Below, piece by piece: positions 21,357 through 35,105 of a stretch of 64,000 nt of DNA. Position numbers and translations under genes: made by a program. The stretch is from the NCBI RefSeq assembly GCF_019320115.1, contig NC_089589.1, forward strand, positions 22,344,580 through 22,408,579, written 5' to 3'. Every line of letters begins with the position of its first letter. Within the stretch, counting starts at the first letter, position 1. This DNA is from Miscanthus floridulus (taxonomy: Eukaryota > Streptophyta > Magnoliopsida > Poales > Poaceae). The notes below the pieces were generated by a model. The model saw nothing but the letters and a program-made list of their open reading frames with translations, was not told where the DNA came from and ran no database searches.

Positions 21357-24229
21357 TTATTTGCAGTGTCCAACATCTGACTGCCTCACGACGACCCGCA
21401 GCGTAGTAATCGGCTCCGTTGCTTCTTCTTCGGCCGAAGCGATGATAGCTCCAGCCTCCAAGGCTGCTTTTTGTCCATGCGGCACTCCACCTGCAGGCGA
21501 GGTCTTTTATGCATTCTATAATCGATAGTGCTAGAGACGTATGTAGTAATAATAATAGTCTTGGAGTAGCATGCATACTTTATTGTTACTCCCTCTGTTG
21601 TTCCGCGATGAATTCCCCTCCATTTTGTCCAATAACACCTCCTCTGTTTCATCCCCTGAAACGGACCGTCTAGTCAAGTAACCAGATATTCCTCCAATAG
21701 CAAGAACGGTGCTCAGTATATGCAACATATAAAGCAGCAGTGTTGTGTTAATTTACCTGAAGCGTCGGCAGAGGGGCTGATGTTTGTCTTGAAGCTGAAA
21801 GGATCTATCGTGTACTTCACGTACCACTTCCTTTCTTCTGCATATGCCTTGATCTGCTTGATATGGCTGAACTTGTCCCACTCAGGGCTAGATTTCCCTT
21901 TACCTATGGAAGCGAGCAGTGAGACATCACAGTCTAGAAGTAAATCCCTTGGGTTTACGTCCTTCAAGTATCCAGGTAGTGTTTTCATGTCGTAGTCCTC
22001 CAGTACGAGTTTCTGAAGTGCAGGCAAACCCTCTAGTACCTGCAACTCTGGGCACTCTATGATCACGAGGTTCTGCAAATTTGGCAGGTTACTGATCCTC
22101 TCCAGGGCAGGACATAGACCCACAATAATTTCCAAACCAGAACCAAAGTTCTCCATAGCGCTTGGGTGCTCATGATGGTGTGGTAGTAAGAACTCTGGCC
22201 CAACACGCTTGATGCCTGGGGCGCTTTTAATCTGTAGGAACTCCAAGCTGGGGAGCTGGAATAAGCTGTCAGGTAGCTCTATGCAATAAGGCAAGTCTTC
22301 CATGAATAGAATCCTCAAGCATCCAAGGGACACAATTGCTGTCGACGTCATCCACCGTGGAAGTCGTTGACCAAAGTACCCTTCGATTGTAAGATTTTCT
22401 AAGCAAGGCGGAGGGCAGAGCTCATCAAACACCTTCTTGATTTGTTGCTGCTCTTCCTGTTTCACCAACCGGTGAGCACCTCCACGTCCACTAGTGCACT
22501 GTAAGCACAGATAGCTGAGGTGCACCTTTTCACCAAGCTTAACCTTTATAGCAAATGTGGAATAAGATACATTCTCCAGGCCACGAATATCAAGACACAT
22601 GAGCCGGTTAAGAGGTCCTAATTCTTCCAAACTACACCAATCACCCTCCACGTGGGCAGGAAACCCCTTCAATACCCTTAAATTAGTTAGGCCACTGAAA
22701 CCCCTGGTATATTATTTATACCTGAGTTAAGAAGGCTTAGATACCTCAGCTGTCGTAACATTCCAATGCCAACAGGAAGCTTCATCAAACTTTTACAATT
22801 AAAAAGGTCAATGCACTGCAAGAATTTCATCTTGGCACAAATACCTCAAGTGTTTGAGTTGGACCAAAGATTCAGACAATGCATCAAAATTTCCATCTTC
22901 TATATGTAGGGTCCGCAAACAAGGAAAAGATGACAGTGAATCACCTGGGTTGATCTTTGTTTCCCCAACTAAAATAAGTGTTCGCAGTGATATATGTGCT
23001 TGTAGAGAACTCCACTCTAGCTCATTTGACTCTGATTCTTTGGATTTTAGTGATAACCGAATAACATTTTGTGGGTTGATGTTATTGGTATGGCCAGGCT
23101 CAGTTTTGTGAGTTATCAATGCTTCATCTCTAGTCAAATACTGAGCGAACGAGCGAACAACATCATGCATATTGCAAACTTCCTGGTCTATGTACCCTTG
23201 ATCAGGCTCTAGAAGGTTCCTAGCTATTAACTGGTCATAGAACTCTTTTCCTAACACTTCCAAATCCTGTGAGTTTCCATGAACAAATCCTTCGCTAATC
23301 CACATGCCAACAATACGGTCATACCTGAACAACGTGTTCTTTGGGAGGAGGGCGTAGTGCAGAAAGCAAGACTTCAACTCAGGGTTCAGATCTTGATAGC
23401 TCAGGTATACTGCATAGTTTAGCTCTTCAGGCATTTGAGATACTGGCCATGTAGAATCATTAAGGACCTTTGTCCAATCGCTTCGCCTTATGTTTTTCTG
23501 GCGGAGGAGGCCTCCTATTACTTTGACTGCGAGAGGCAAACCATCACATTCTGCTATAATCGACATTCCAATGTCCTTCAATGCATCAACCTTTGGTTCA
23601 TCATTGTTTTCATTTCCAACCACCTGCAAAGCAACTTAAGCTTGTTAATTGAATGGAATATGTAGATATAAATACACTTGGTCATAATCGGAAGCAAAAT
23701 CAAGTGCTAAAAAACGATACTATGTGCAGAGGCAAAATTCACATGCGACGTTCTAAGCGTATGACCGATGTACCAGTCCACTAAAATAGATGGAAAAATC
23801 ATCGTATATGTATATCACTACGGTGCAATTAGGTGACGTCTGTGACTCTGTGTACAAGAATAGTGTTCTCATCAGTCACTATCATTACCAACTCTCGTCT
23901 ACCTGATGTTTATAGTCACTCCAGTATTTATCGTATCTTTTATTTTATTTTTTTCTTATTTTATTAAAAAAGGTTGTACAGTACGCCAGACTACTTCTCA
24001 CTGCCAAGTACTGACAGTGATAAGTGATAAAAAAGCACAAAATGTACCCCAGATTACTGCATCTTCACTGCCAGAAACCGACAATGACAGTATTTAAACT
24101 CAAGATCTCAACATTCTCCTGAACATCTATACCAGCAGAGCTATACAACACTTGTGACTATACAATTGACGCTATTCTTTTAACTACACAATTTTGAATC
24201 TTATATTGCATATTTGATACTCTAAATGA

Positions 24230-24720
24230 TCTCAAATGAAAAGGTTGTTAACTGCAAAGTTGTAGATCGATCTCATCGACTACTAACTCTACTATTGACT
24301 TTGTCTCCATTCGACATCATTAACCATCTCAAATCCCATTGGTGAACTTACATAGAATATTTTGATATGTAAACCATCTTAAATTAAAAAGTTGTTAACT
24401 ACAAAGTTTCAAATCTTTTTGAACGTATAAAGCTTATCTTATCAAACATCATATGAAAAAGTTATTACTTTTTTCGTAAAATAGCCTATCACTGTTGATT
24501 GTAGCCACAAACTGGCCACGACGGGTGGTCCTTCACTGCATGTTCGTGGCTATAACCAGTAGTGATAGTACACTGCCTGTCACTATCACTTGTAGCCACG
24601 ATTCGTTCGTGAAAGTTCGATTCGTTCGTGAAAGTTCATCTATCACTGTCAGTTGTACTATCACTACCGGTTCCAAAGCAACCAGCAATGATGGTCCGAC
24701 AATGATGGCCTGTGTTTGCG
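24230..24720. repeat. Decayed transposon remnant in intron 1 of copy 2
   Basis: Contains AAATGAAAAGGTTGTTAACT units like those at 14590-15490, followed by alternating GTAGTGATAGT and TATCACTG motifs. Ends are not recognisable. Confidence 0.45.
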
Positions 24721-24800
24721 GTAGTGCTAGGTCCTATGCTACCCACTTGCCTATTAATAATGGTATGAACTATCATGTCAGCCTGCACTAAGGCACTTAA

Positions 24801-25078
24801 GGCCATGTTTGGATGTTGTATTATTAAGAGACGTAGTATTAAGAAACAACGATTTTAGAGCCTATAGATGTGGTAAACCATGATTTAGCAACAAAGAGGT
24901 CTAGATATGAGTTTATAAAACTCTAAAGAGACTACAAATTTAGCAAAACTCTGGTTTTCAAAACCATAAAATTTGTTGCATCAAAACACTTCATACAACT
25001 CTAATAAAATCAAAGTATTTCATAAAAGCATGGTATTTTTCTAAAACTCCAAAAATACATCGGCATCCAAACAGGGCC
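24801..25078. mobile_element. Tourist-like (PIF/Harbinger) MITE
   Basis: The 278-bp element has ends GGCCATGTTTGGATG and CATCCAAACAGGGCC, inverted repeats with one mismatch. It is flanked by a 3-bp duplication TAA (24798-24800 and 25079-25081), as PIF/Harbinger elements produce. Non-coding. Found only in the intron of copy 2. Confidence 0.85.
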
Positions 25079-25081
25079 TAA

Positions 25082-26716
25082 GATTTTGAACTTGCTACAT
25101 TCGAAAATTGTATATGTAGTAGAAGTATTATTTTTATAAAAATATAGAATAATCAAAATTAAATTACCAGTGTTGATATGACATAGTATTTGAGTCAAAT
25201 TTTATAAAATTATTTGAAATAAAAACTTATAAACTTTTTTGTCATGCCATAGTAATGTAATTTAAAATAAATTATCAGTGTCATTTATATGTGGTTTGTT
25301 AAGTAACAGTTTAGCACTTGATGATCTATTAACTAAAAATATCCTAATGTATGTATGTTCGATATATTAACCCAACTTTATGTTAATAACCGAAATGTAT
25401 AGCATGGATCATGGAGGATGCAAACTATACAGCCACGATGTTGTCAGAAATTGGTCCTGCTATCGGCCAGGTTGAAGGTGAAAGAAGGAACCAGAGAAAC
25501 CAGAGGATTTATTTTAACGAACATCTGTCCCTGCTGATGGTTCAGTAATTAACTAATCGGTCCCAATACAAGCCTACATGATGCTAGTCCTCATTTGAAA
25601 CCCAAAGATTGGGTATATGATCCTAGAAAATAAATTCGTTCCTTTGTGACATTTGGTTTATTTTTTTATTCCAATTTGACACTATATGTTCAATTTCGTT
25701 GCAACTTATCATGAGATTATTCATAAAAGGACCAAACACCCCTGGTAGAAAAACGAATGGACGGAAGTCAATTATTAGGATCCAACTGGAAAGGTTTTTA
25801 AAGTCTGCACATCTTGACCTGAAGAAGCTACGTTTTTCTCCCTTATTCATACTCTCTTGGATGCAGGTAAGCCTAATGTGATATCCCTTGTATCCTTAGC
25901 TTTTTAACCATTCTAGAGATGAGACAAGTGAGGCAAGTTACATGGACAATTACTCAAGTGTCTATAGTAAAACCTGTCAATCAGGATATATGCCAAAGGC
26001 CCCGTGAGTACTTTTCCTAACTTTTTACACCATGTTCAGAATAGAACTTTAAATCATTGATTTTATTTTAACATGTTTACAGGATCTAGTAAAATTATAA
26101 TAGTTTGAAAAGGTTGTTAGAGAAAAGGATAAAAGTTACATATGTTATATGTTATTTTAATGTCTAACTCGATGAGATATTTAAAAAGTTACACTCCTAT
26201 CACCGAATAATAGGACTTCTGAAAATCTAGAACAAAATAAATTAGGCAACAAGAGAAAGCCTAACATTCCCATCATTAAACAGTAATGTCCAGTCCTGAT
26301 TGGCTTTAATAGTACAGGCTATAAATTGCTGATTCTTTATCAGACCGTGGAGGATGGCACTTGGTCTTGGAGATATTAAACCTAAGCACCAGACGCCCTT
26401 TGCAACAAAAGGATACAGTAGAGTAAAAGTTTAGAAATCTTAATCTCATGACCATCTAAAGAGTTGCGGCTCTCAAAAAAATCTATAGAGTTGCGACCAC
26501 AAGTATTAGTAACAATGTAATAATGCTTGTACATGAGCTCTTACCAAACTTCACAAGCACCTACAGTCATTTGTGTAATGTAAGAATTTTTTTTAAAAAA
26601 ATATTACTACATGTTACTAACTTTATTATTGTTTGTAGTTTACGCTTAGTCCTTTTAGGATTTTATTTCGCCTGTTCTTTATCATGCTCTGTGTTCATGA
26701 TTCTTTAATGACATTT
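25082..26716. other. Intron 1 of copy 2, unassigned part
   Basis: AT-rich intronic DNA. 25100-25340 resembles part of the introns of copies 1 and 3 (about 11070-11290 and 39565-39775). The remainder, to 26716, has no recognised gene or element. Confidence 0.5.
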
Positions 26717-27320
26717 CACTACTATAGAAATGGATTTCGCCAACACTATTTTGATTCTATTAGAAACATCGGTAAAAATATATCACCTCCGATAATTGAA
26801 CCGTTGATAAAAATGGCTTTTACCACCATTTGTGGCAGTGAAAACCAGTTTTGAGTATATAGCCGGCCAGAAACCCTAGCCCATTCTCACTCCCTCACCG
26901 ACACCCCACCAATTGACCACCTCTCTCTCCCTTACTAGAGCACTTCCTTCCGCCCCCTCTCTGCCTCACCAGCACTCCCTCTGGGCCCGCTCTCAATCCC
27001 ACTGTAGCACCGCGGCCCTAAGATCAGATCTGCCATCGGCGCGGGGGCAGACACCACCCATGGCCCTCAGCAGCATGGCGGACGCCGCCCAACATAGAGA
27101 TGGACCTCGATGTCACAATCCTGGCCGCTAGGGGCAGCTAGTGTAGACCATCATGGACGACTGCAGGCATACATGACATGTGTATTTTTTAATTATTTTT
27201 ATTCAACTTTCAATATCGGTTTCAATGTGGTGGTGATGAAGGTGAGCATCACCGCCGAATCGCAAAACCGGTGGTGATGGTGGTTTTCAAGCAAGCAGTG
27301 ATAATGTTTGTGTAGTAGTG
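26717..27320. mobile_element. Non-autonomous CACTA element in intron of copy 2
   Basis: The 604-bp element has termini CACTACTATAGAAAT and GTTTGTGTAGTAGTG and is flanked by TTT on both sides (26714-26716 and 27321-27323). Near the ends are short motifs of the form ACCGGTGGTGATGG / ATCACCGCCGAA. The interior is a C-rich, promoter-like stretch with a small open frame but no transposase. The 3' part of a sister copy lies at the matching place in the intron of copy 3, so the insertion is older than the split of copies 2 and 3. Confidence 0.85.
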
Positions 27321-28670
27321 TTTTGAAAGTGGTTTACAGACCCTAGAATTCTAATATTAATGCTAAAACAAATAACTATTTTGTGCAACCATGCGCATAA
27401 GGGCATCTTCAGTGTAAATTTTCTTTCTGTGGTTTCTAAGAGTGCCACATCATTTTATAGGTTTAGGTTGATGAATGAAATGATTCCTCTCAAGACACAA
27501 TTTTATAAATAGATAGTAAAGCAAATCTGAAGAAAATGCGCAAGATTACCAACATCTGAATAGATAGTGTAGCAAATACGCATGCATGAATGTGTAACAA
27601 AATAAAGCTATAAATTAACTTATACGAACCTGCTTCTTGAGTAAAGACCAGGCATCTTCTTGCTCTAATTTGTTGACATGGTGGTAGGGCACCTCCGCCA
27701 TCATGCCTTTGGCGACCATGTCATGTCTTGTGGTAACGAGGACACAACTACCTTGAGCTAGGACGCTTAATAATGGAGTTTTGAGGACACCCTCCCATGC
27801 ATGGTGGTCCCAGACATCATCCATCACCAATAAAGTCTTGCAGTCCTTCAAGGCTTCCTTAAGGGTTCGCTCTAGTGCGGCCTTTGTGTTTCTTGGTGCT
27901 TGATGGTTTCCTTGTGCTTCAGTGATAGCTCTCTCTAATAGATCAGCATCGCTAAATTCTTGATTGACACTCAACCATATTCTCTTTTGAAACTCTTGTT
28001 TGATGAAGTCATGATTAAAGATCTTCTTGGCAAGGGTGGTTTTGCCAATCCCTCCTACTCCCACAATAGCATAAACCATAACATTTTTGTGTTCATGTAC
28101 ATTTTTGTCCTTCTTCGTGAGCAAATCCACAAGATTTCTTGTGTCCTCCTCAATCTTCTCACCAACCACACCTAACTCATCCTCCCCTGTTGTCTCACGC
28201 CTAGTGCGAAGGGAGGATTCTACCTTTTTTGTGTTGTCCCCATAAGATGCAAGGTTAATGAAGTTGAAGGTTTTGCTACGCTTCTCAATGTCATCTAGCC
28301 TCTCATTAAGACTTTTTATGTGATTACCGATGTCATGAGCATGGAGAGGATTCCTCATACAAAAGAGCAAGGGATTGAAGTAGCCCGTATCACAGCTTCG
28401 ACCCCGTTCCATTGCCTTGAGCTGGCACAAATCAAGGATGTTGGTAGCATCATACATGGCATTCCTAAGCTCTCTCACCCATGATTTCACACTCTCGTCG
28501 CTGATGTTCCTCTTGTCAGCATCGGCGAGGAACCTCTTAAGGTCCCCAAGCTTCATCCCCATCTTTTTTATCTCATCGGGAACACCTAAGAGCAGATGCA
28601 CCTCTTCTTTAGCCATCTCCAACAACATGTCTTGGAGGTAGGATGCTAAAGCATCCAGTACCACCGCCAT

Positions 28671-30190
28671 TTTTGCTGCTTCGGTATCTACAAAATCGAA
28701 ATTAGATAAAAAATTACGTGTTTCGTTTTAAAGGAAAGGTAATCTTGATGGTAAAAGTACCGAGGCCCCTATAACCTTGGCACTATTATTCAAAAGGGAA
28801 CACTGCAACAGTAGATGGGTAATAGAATAATCACATTTAAATGATAACTGAGTACTTTTGGTACCAGATCTGGCGCATAGTAGCAAGCTAAAACGATAAC
28901 GGAGTTAACAAATTAATGAGTAGCTAGCAGACGAGAATATGATGAAGTTTGATCTATGGATGATGTTGAAATATTATATACTTGGGCACCTAAAAATCGA
29001 AAGCAGCTACACCAATCTCAAGTCGTCACCCTTGTGTGAGTATATTTGTGAGTGGAAGAAGAGTATAATATCTCCAACAAAAACTAGAAAGAAAGAAAGA
29101 AAGAAAGAAAGAAAGCGGATGGAAATAAAAATAGAGAGGGCCGGGAAAGACTAGGCATATGCACCTTGATTTGCAGCGGGGAAAAGAGAATTAATGCTGT
29201 GTGTGTCCTTCGGTTCCGGCGTCAAGGAAACGGACCTGTTGTGCGATGGCTAGAACAGGAAGTACGTAACGTTTGACCAAGTGCCGGCGTGGTTTGCCTA
29301 GCAGTTGCACGGTTGGAGATGCCTGGATCTGTCCTCTGGCTTGGTGTGGTGTGGGCTATTGCTCTGCTTGACGGACGCTGGCGGAAGTGGGAGTAGGTGG
29401 TGTCTGAAGGGCTGAGGGCCGATAGCGAGGATTGCGGCTAGCCGGCAGCGGAGGCATGAGCTAGGAGACGTGAGGTGTGCCTGCGGTGGCTACGCTGGGG
29501 CTGCTTTAGTTGGTGAACGAAGGCAACTTTAATTATTGTTGGGCATGGCCACCTAGTTAACTGAGCTGGTAGTGGCAGAGATTTTTTTTGTTTTACTCTG
29601 AACAGCTTCAAATATAAACACACACACACACAACCACAAGGTAGAGGAGAATGTTTATATATAGGGATTTTTGTCCACAATAAAAGGAAGTTTGTAGCAC
29701 ACCATGATTTTGTGTTTTGTGTCTCCAGCACACCCAAGCAAATAAAATGACTAGCTAGCCCACGGGCCACTCTCCATTCCCTTTGCATGCGTTTTATTTC
29801 TCCGTCCCTAATCTCCTTTTCCCCCTCTGGTGGCCAACAATCGTGTTGTTGGCTTCGACCAGGCACACTAGATCTCTCCTTTGCCGCTGAGCAGTAATAC
29901 AGATGCCACCGCCCAGCAACAACAAAGGGCCACCCAGGCTCATCAGCGAAGTGCAATGAGATTTTTTTGTTTGTACCAAAGAGAGACTCTAGAAGTTTCT
30001 AGCTCCATCGCTAGCTACTACAATTTGTCCATCATCAACTTCTAGCGCTCGAAATCCCTACCTCTGGCTTCGCGTATTTTTCCCCTAACCACTCCACCTG
30101 TAAGATGTTTGTGTTTTTTGAGACCATAAGACGTTTGTGTTCTTTTGGGATATTCGTCCTCTCCATTTTATGTCATATGGTTTTGAAATG
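28671..30190. other. 5' flank of NBS-LRR copy 2
   Basis: Counterpart of 13074-14590, differing by scattered substitutions and small indels in GAAA and CA runs. No gene is recognised. Confidence 0.6.
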
Positions 30191-31090
30191 AGTATTTGAA
30201 ATATGAAATGAATTCAAATGAAAAATTGTCAACTACAAAGTTTTATAACTTTCCGAGTTCTACAACTTTCGTTTTGGTCGTTTCTCCATTCGAGGTCATT
30301 TAAAGAATTTCATTTTCAGATGTGAGGAAATTCAACCGTAATTTTCTTTGGACAGATGATTTCAAATGAAAAAGTTGTCAACTACAAATGTGCACAACTT
30401 TTCAAGATCTACACCTTTTGTTCTGGGTTTTTCTCCATCCGAGGCCATTTAAAAAGTTCGAATTTTGAATTTGAGAAATTAAACATAATTTTTGTTGAAT
30501 AGATGATTTCAAATGAAAACGTTGTCAACTACAAAGCTGCATAGCTCTTCGAGATCTACAACTTTTGTTTTGATCGCTTCTCCATTTGATATCCTTAACT
30601 ACAACTACACACCCACTTGTGATTATAGAACATATGGATTGCTTTGGTATTAACTTCTATGAAATCTTGAAAACCAAATAGAGAGACATCATAACGACTT
30701 TAAATAAAAAAGTTTTGATCTATAAAGTTGTATAACTTTTCAAGGTCTACAACTTTTGTTTTGGTCGTTTCTTCATCCGAAATCCTTAACTACCACTATA
30801 CACTCACTTGTGACTATAGAGAATATTGACTCCTTTGATATTAACTCTATAAGATCTTGTGGTGTATATTTAGACATTCAAATGATCTTAAATCAAAAAC
30901 TGAAAAGTTGTAGATCTTGTCGAGTACTACAACTTTGGTATAGTCTTCATCAGACATCATTTGAGAAAGTTACTAAGTTCATATCACAGCCGAATCAAGC
31001 CTTGAACCGGTAGTGATAGTATCACTGGTGCTTTTAGTCAAAAATAGCAGTGATGACCCAATATCATTGCCGGTTCATGGCTCAAACTAG
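30191..31090. repeat. Degenerate ~130-150-bp repeats, second copy
   Basis: Counterpart of 14590-15490. Differences from it stop at about 30624. Confidence 0.5.
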
Positions 31091-31321
31091 TAGTGATATT
31101 ATTGCCGGTTTTAGCCACAAACATGGTCCAATGTGGAAATGAGTCGAAGGGAAGAGAGTGTCAAGGGCAATATGGTCCTTTGACTGGGCATGGTGTGTCG
31201 TGGACAAAACTAATGTTTTTCATTGAGTACAATGCGCTGTGCGCAAATCCACTCTTTCTGAGTGTCCTGGGGACAAAAATCCCTATAAAAATCAACAGAT
31301 GAAGCAACCACACCCGAATGG

Positions 31322-32292
31322 AACAGAGATGGGGACAACATGGAACTTTTGTATAACTGGAAACCATACAACAGATGGTTGCAATCAACTCTGAAATTAC
31401 GAATAGCTTATGATCGGCCCTTTATATCTCAAAAAATGATCGGTGGCTGGTCCAATGCGACCTCTAGGGACTAGTTAAGATTATTTATTTATTTTTTTAA
31501 AAGAAACAGATCGACAAGTGCTGAATATGGAGTGCTTACAATTACAGAACAAGACGATCGACGAGCTCGCTCGCTGGCAGCTGTCACCTGGCACCGATCG
31601 GACCTGTGCCCCCTGAGAATAGATCGACAGAGGGGATGATTGGATCAACAGATGAAGCAGATGAATGAAGCAAACCAGAACGGAAGAGAGGAAGGGGGCG
31701 ACATACAATTTTTGGATAACTGGAAACCACGATGATGGGTATCTTCGCCGAACAAATACGGAAGAAGTTAAAGATGGGGTTTGAATCAAAACGAATGGCT
31801 GCAATCAGCTCTGCAAATAAGAATGGCTTATTCGTCAGTGGTTCGTTCAATGCGATCCCTAGGGAGGGTCAATATTTGAAATAAAAGAAAAAGAAACAGC
31901 TCGAGGAGAAGTGCTGAATCAATATTGGGTGCTTACTGCTTACACAGTTACCGATCAAGACCACGATGATGGGTATCTTCGCCAAACAAAAAATCAAAGT
32001 TGGGGTTGAATCACAACGAATGGATGCAATCAACTCTGCAAAAACGAATGGCTTATTATTCGTCAGTGGTTGGTTGGCTGAATACGACCTCTAAGGGAGG
32101 GTCATTCTTTCTCATTATTTCAAATAAAAGAAAAACAGACAGATCCAGCAGAAGTGCTTACAGTTACCGAGCAGGACTGCAAGACGATCGACGAGTTCGC
32201 AAGCTCGCAGCTGGCTCCTTCCGATCCGAGGCTCTCGCGCCCGGAGACGAGAGTGGACGGATCGATCAGCAGAACAGTGATGTGTGTGACAT
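31322..32292. repeat. Tandem ~250-350-bp units, second copy
   Basis: Counterpart of 15720-16690, identical as far as I can see. Confidence 0.7.
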
Positions 32293-32396
32293 GAATGAAT
32301 GAAAGCGAGATGATGGGGATAGAGAGACGCGTAGAAGCGGAGGAGGCCCGCATGTTTTATACACACACTGCCTACGACGGAGGGGAGAGGACAGCT

Positions 32397-32633
32397 GGGC
32401 CTCATTTAGATTGCAAGTTTTTTCACTCTTTCTTCATCACATTAAATTTTTGGACACATGTATGGAGTATTAAATGTAAATAAAAAAAATAACTAATTAC
32501 ACAGTTTGATTGTAAAATTACGAGACGAATCTTTTGAGCCTAGTTAGGCCATGATTGGACAATAATTGTTAAATACAAACGAAAATGCTACAGTGCCAAA
32601 TACTGATTCCTAACCTCAATCTAAACAAGACCC
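32397..32633. mobile_element. MITE, GGGCCTCATTTAGAT type, second copy
   Basis: Counterpart of 16795-17030. Its first ~75 bp differ at about nine positions from that copy, although the DNA on both sides of this patch is essentially identical. Confidence 0.75.
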
Positions 32634-32697
32634 TGTACTACTACTACCTCTGAACGATTAAAAAAAAGGCAAACGCAAAAGAAGCATGGGTGATTAA

Positions 32698-32941
32698 GGG
32701 CCGTTTGGTAGGGCTCTGGCTTCTCTAAAAATGGCTTCGGGTTTAGCTTCTCTGAAGAAGCAGCTTCTCTGGACGAGCTAAAGCCGCGCGAAGCTCATTT
32801 TTGAGACTTCTCCTGCGCAGACAAAAAATAGCTCCGGCTCTTAACCGGCTCCCCATGCGGAGTCCTTTTCAAAACAGGCGTTTGGCACAACTTCTGTAGG
32901 AGCCGGAGCTGAAGCCCCTGTAGGAGCCCTGCCAACGAGGC
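32698..32941. mobile_element. MITE-like element, second copy
   Basis: Counterpart of 17094-17337, same sequence. Confidence 0.55.
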
Positions 32942-33699
32942 TCTAAAAACGGGCCTCGCCTAATTAATCCTCAGTAATCCACTAGACGAATTTATTAAGC
33001 CTAATTAATCCGTTATTAGCACATGTTTACTATAGCACAACGTTATTAAATCATAGACTAATTAGGTTTAATAAATTTATTTTGTAAATTAGTCTCAATA
33101 AAATTAATTATTTTTAGTCTATATTTAATACTCTGTCTAAACGTACGAAACTTTAGCCGGTGAAAATAAAAGTCTGCATGAATTTGAACTGTGTGCCGAC
33201 CGCACCACGTCACGGGGACGCGTTGATACCAGCACACATCACAAACGACAACAGGCTCCTCTCAAGGTTCCTTTCGCCAGATTGGTGGTTCAATTTAAAT
33301 AAAGGAACTTTGAAAACAGTACGTTGATTCTGAGTGCCATTTTACAACAGTAATTTAAAAGGTGAATAACACAATTTACTTTGAGGATTTTGTGGAGTAC
33401 TCTTAATAAATTAACTGTAAGCAGGTTGAATGCTGAGGTGGTGGAGAGAGGAGAGAGGGCTCTAAGCTTACTATGTCTTATTAAGATGGTTTCTATCCCA
33501 AAGATTGGGTATTTTTGTTTTTTACCTTTGGTTTCAATGCAGTGTCCTATTAATTCCTCGCGTCTTTAATTGATGCGCAGGTTGCAGCTTCGACTCTTCG
33601 AATTCTGATGCATCACGTTTGTACTGGGAAATATACTAATAGCTAGAACATTTGTTTGTGAATTTGTGTTTCTTTCATAAGTTGATTTATTTTAGTTTT

Positions 33700-33883
33700 G
33701 TGATTTATTTTCTAGACACCACCGTAGCGTTAACACGGGCGCTGTACCATGTCTTGCTATGCATGAGTGTTTTTCAGAGTATATACATAGTCATATACAA
33801 TTCCGTAAAAATATTGTCATTTCGTTGTTTTCATGTGTATCCCTAAAATGAAACCGTAGCGTTAGCACGGGCACTATACTAGT
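33700..33883 (+). mobile_element. Possible Helitron 3' terminus, second copy
   Basis: Counterpart of 18096-18279, with one substitution. Confidence 0.4.
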
Positions 33884-34017
33884 TATTATGAATACGTACA
33901 TCGCACATCAAGTTTCTTCACTCCGCTTTCCATCTAACTTCCATCGTCTTTGCGTGACTTTCCAACTTCGAGTGCTTGATTTTGACGACGAACATGGACA
34001 TTGGTTCGGCATTCGTC

Positions 34018-34529
34018 AGTGGTTCGTTCAATGCGATCTCTAGGGAGGGTCAATATTTGAAATAAAAGAAAAAGAAACAGCTCGAGGAGAAGTGCTGAAT
34101 CAATATTGGGTGGTTACTGCTTACACAGTTACCGATCAAGACCACGATGATGGGTATCTTCGCCAAACAAAAAAATGAAAGTTGGGTTTGAATCACAACG
34201 AATGGATGCAATCAACTCTGCAAAAACGAATGGCTTATTATTCGTCAGTGGTTGGTTGGCTGAATACGACCTCTAAGGGAGGGTCATTCTTTTTCATTAT
34301 TTCAAATAAAAGAAAAACAGACAGATGGAGCAGAAGTGCTTACAGTTACCGAGCAGGACTGCAAAACGATCGACGAGTTCGCAAGCTCGCAGCTGCCTCC
34401 TTCCGATCCGAGGCTCTCGCGCCCGGAGACGAGAGTGGACGGATCGATCAGCAGAACGAACAGTGATGTATTTGAACTGTGTGCCGACCGCACCACGTCA
34501 CGGGGACGCGTTGATACCAGCACATCGCC
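34018..34529. repeat. Further copy of the 16232-16680 segment
   Basis: Counterpart of 18414-18925 in spacer B. Confidence 0.7.
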
Positions 34530-35105
34530 ATTGCTGCAAATGTCCTTTCCAGCGTTTCAGTAGTCACAGAAAAACAGTAGACTAGTTGAATGATTGCTAC
34601 TGCCAACCAATAACGGGCCCACTCGGTTTCAATCTGCTTGAGGAAAACTTTGGCGTCCGACGAGGAGACGACTCCGAAGGTGACCCCGAAACCGAAACCG
34701 AAACCGAAGCCGAAGCCGGATTCTGGTCGAGCGAGCCTGGCCCCCCGGTAGGGACACCGAGGACAAGGAGGCGAGGCTTGACATGCACACCGTCAAGCAG
34801 TACTCCGATCCGTAGCACACCGTCAAGGAGTACAACTAACTAGAGATGCCCTATTGCCATCTGAAGGATCCGATTCCCTTCAGGTTGATAGAGCCGTTGC
34901 ACAAATTAAACTAAGAAGGTAATTAGAGCCAGTTTTGCCAGCTGGGAGGAACTGGAAGGCGTGCATCTCTCCCTTTTGATGCGTGATGCCTCACATGTGA
35001 ACGTGGAGCACCGTTTCTGTTCAGGCCTTTGATTCAGAAGGTAACACTTTTTATGTTTTCGTCCATTTGTTCTAAGAAATCGTACGGCCAAACTAGGAAA
35101 CTCAT

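Larger units (their letters stand above)
21357..28670 (-). pseudogene. CC-NBS-LRR resistance gene, copy 2, LRR frameshift
   Basis: Exons: 28670-27630 (347 intact codons), 23623-21757 and 21490-21357. Exon 1 carries the coiled coil (residues ~1-100, including WVRELRNAMYDATNILD in the place of the EDVID motif), P-loop GVGGIGKTT and kinase-2 LLVMDDVWD, and ends at LLKKQ on a GT donor. Exon 2 opens with VVGNEN and has GLPLAVKVIGG, CFLHYALLPKN and MHDVVRSFAQ. A 41-bp deletion at about 22831 shifts the frame into a stop. A further 1-bp deletion at about 22706 restores it, so ~40 codons of early LRR are lost or garbled. The remaining LRR (22672 onward) is open. Intron 1 is about 4.0 kb, against 1.4-1.6 kb in copies 1 and 3, owing to insertions. 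A truncated CC-NB-ARC product is possible; a complete receptor is not. Confidence 0.9.

Noticed and set aside
29438..29956. 172-residue frame on the minus strand in the copy 2 flank
   Set aside because: The counterpart in the copy 1 flank is broken by indels and nothing in it resembles a protein family; treated as flank DNA.
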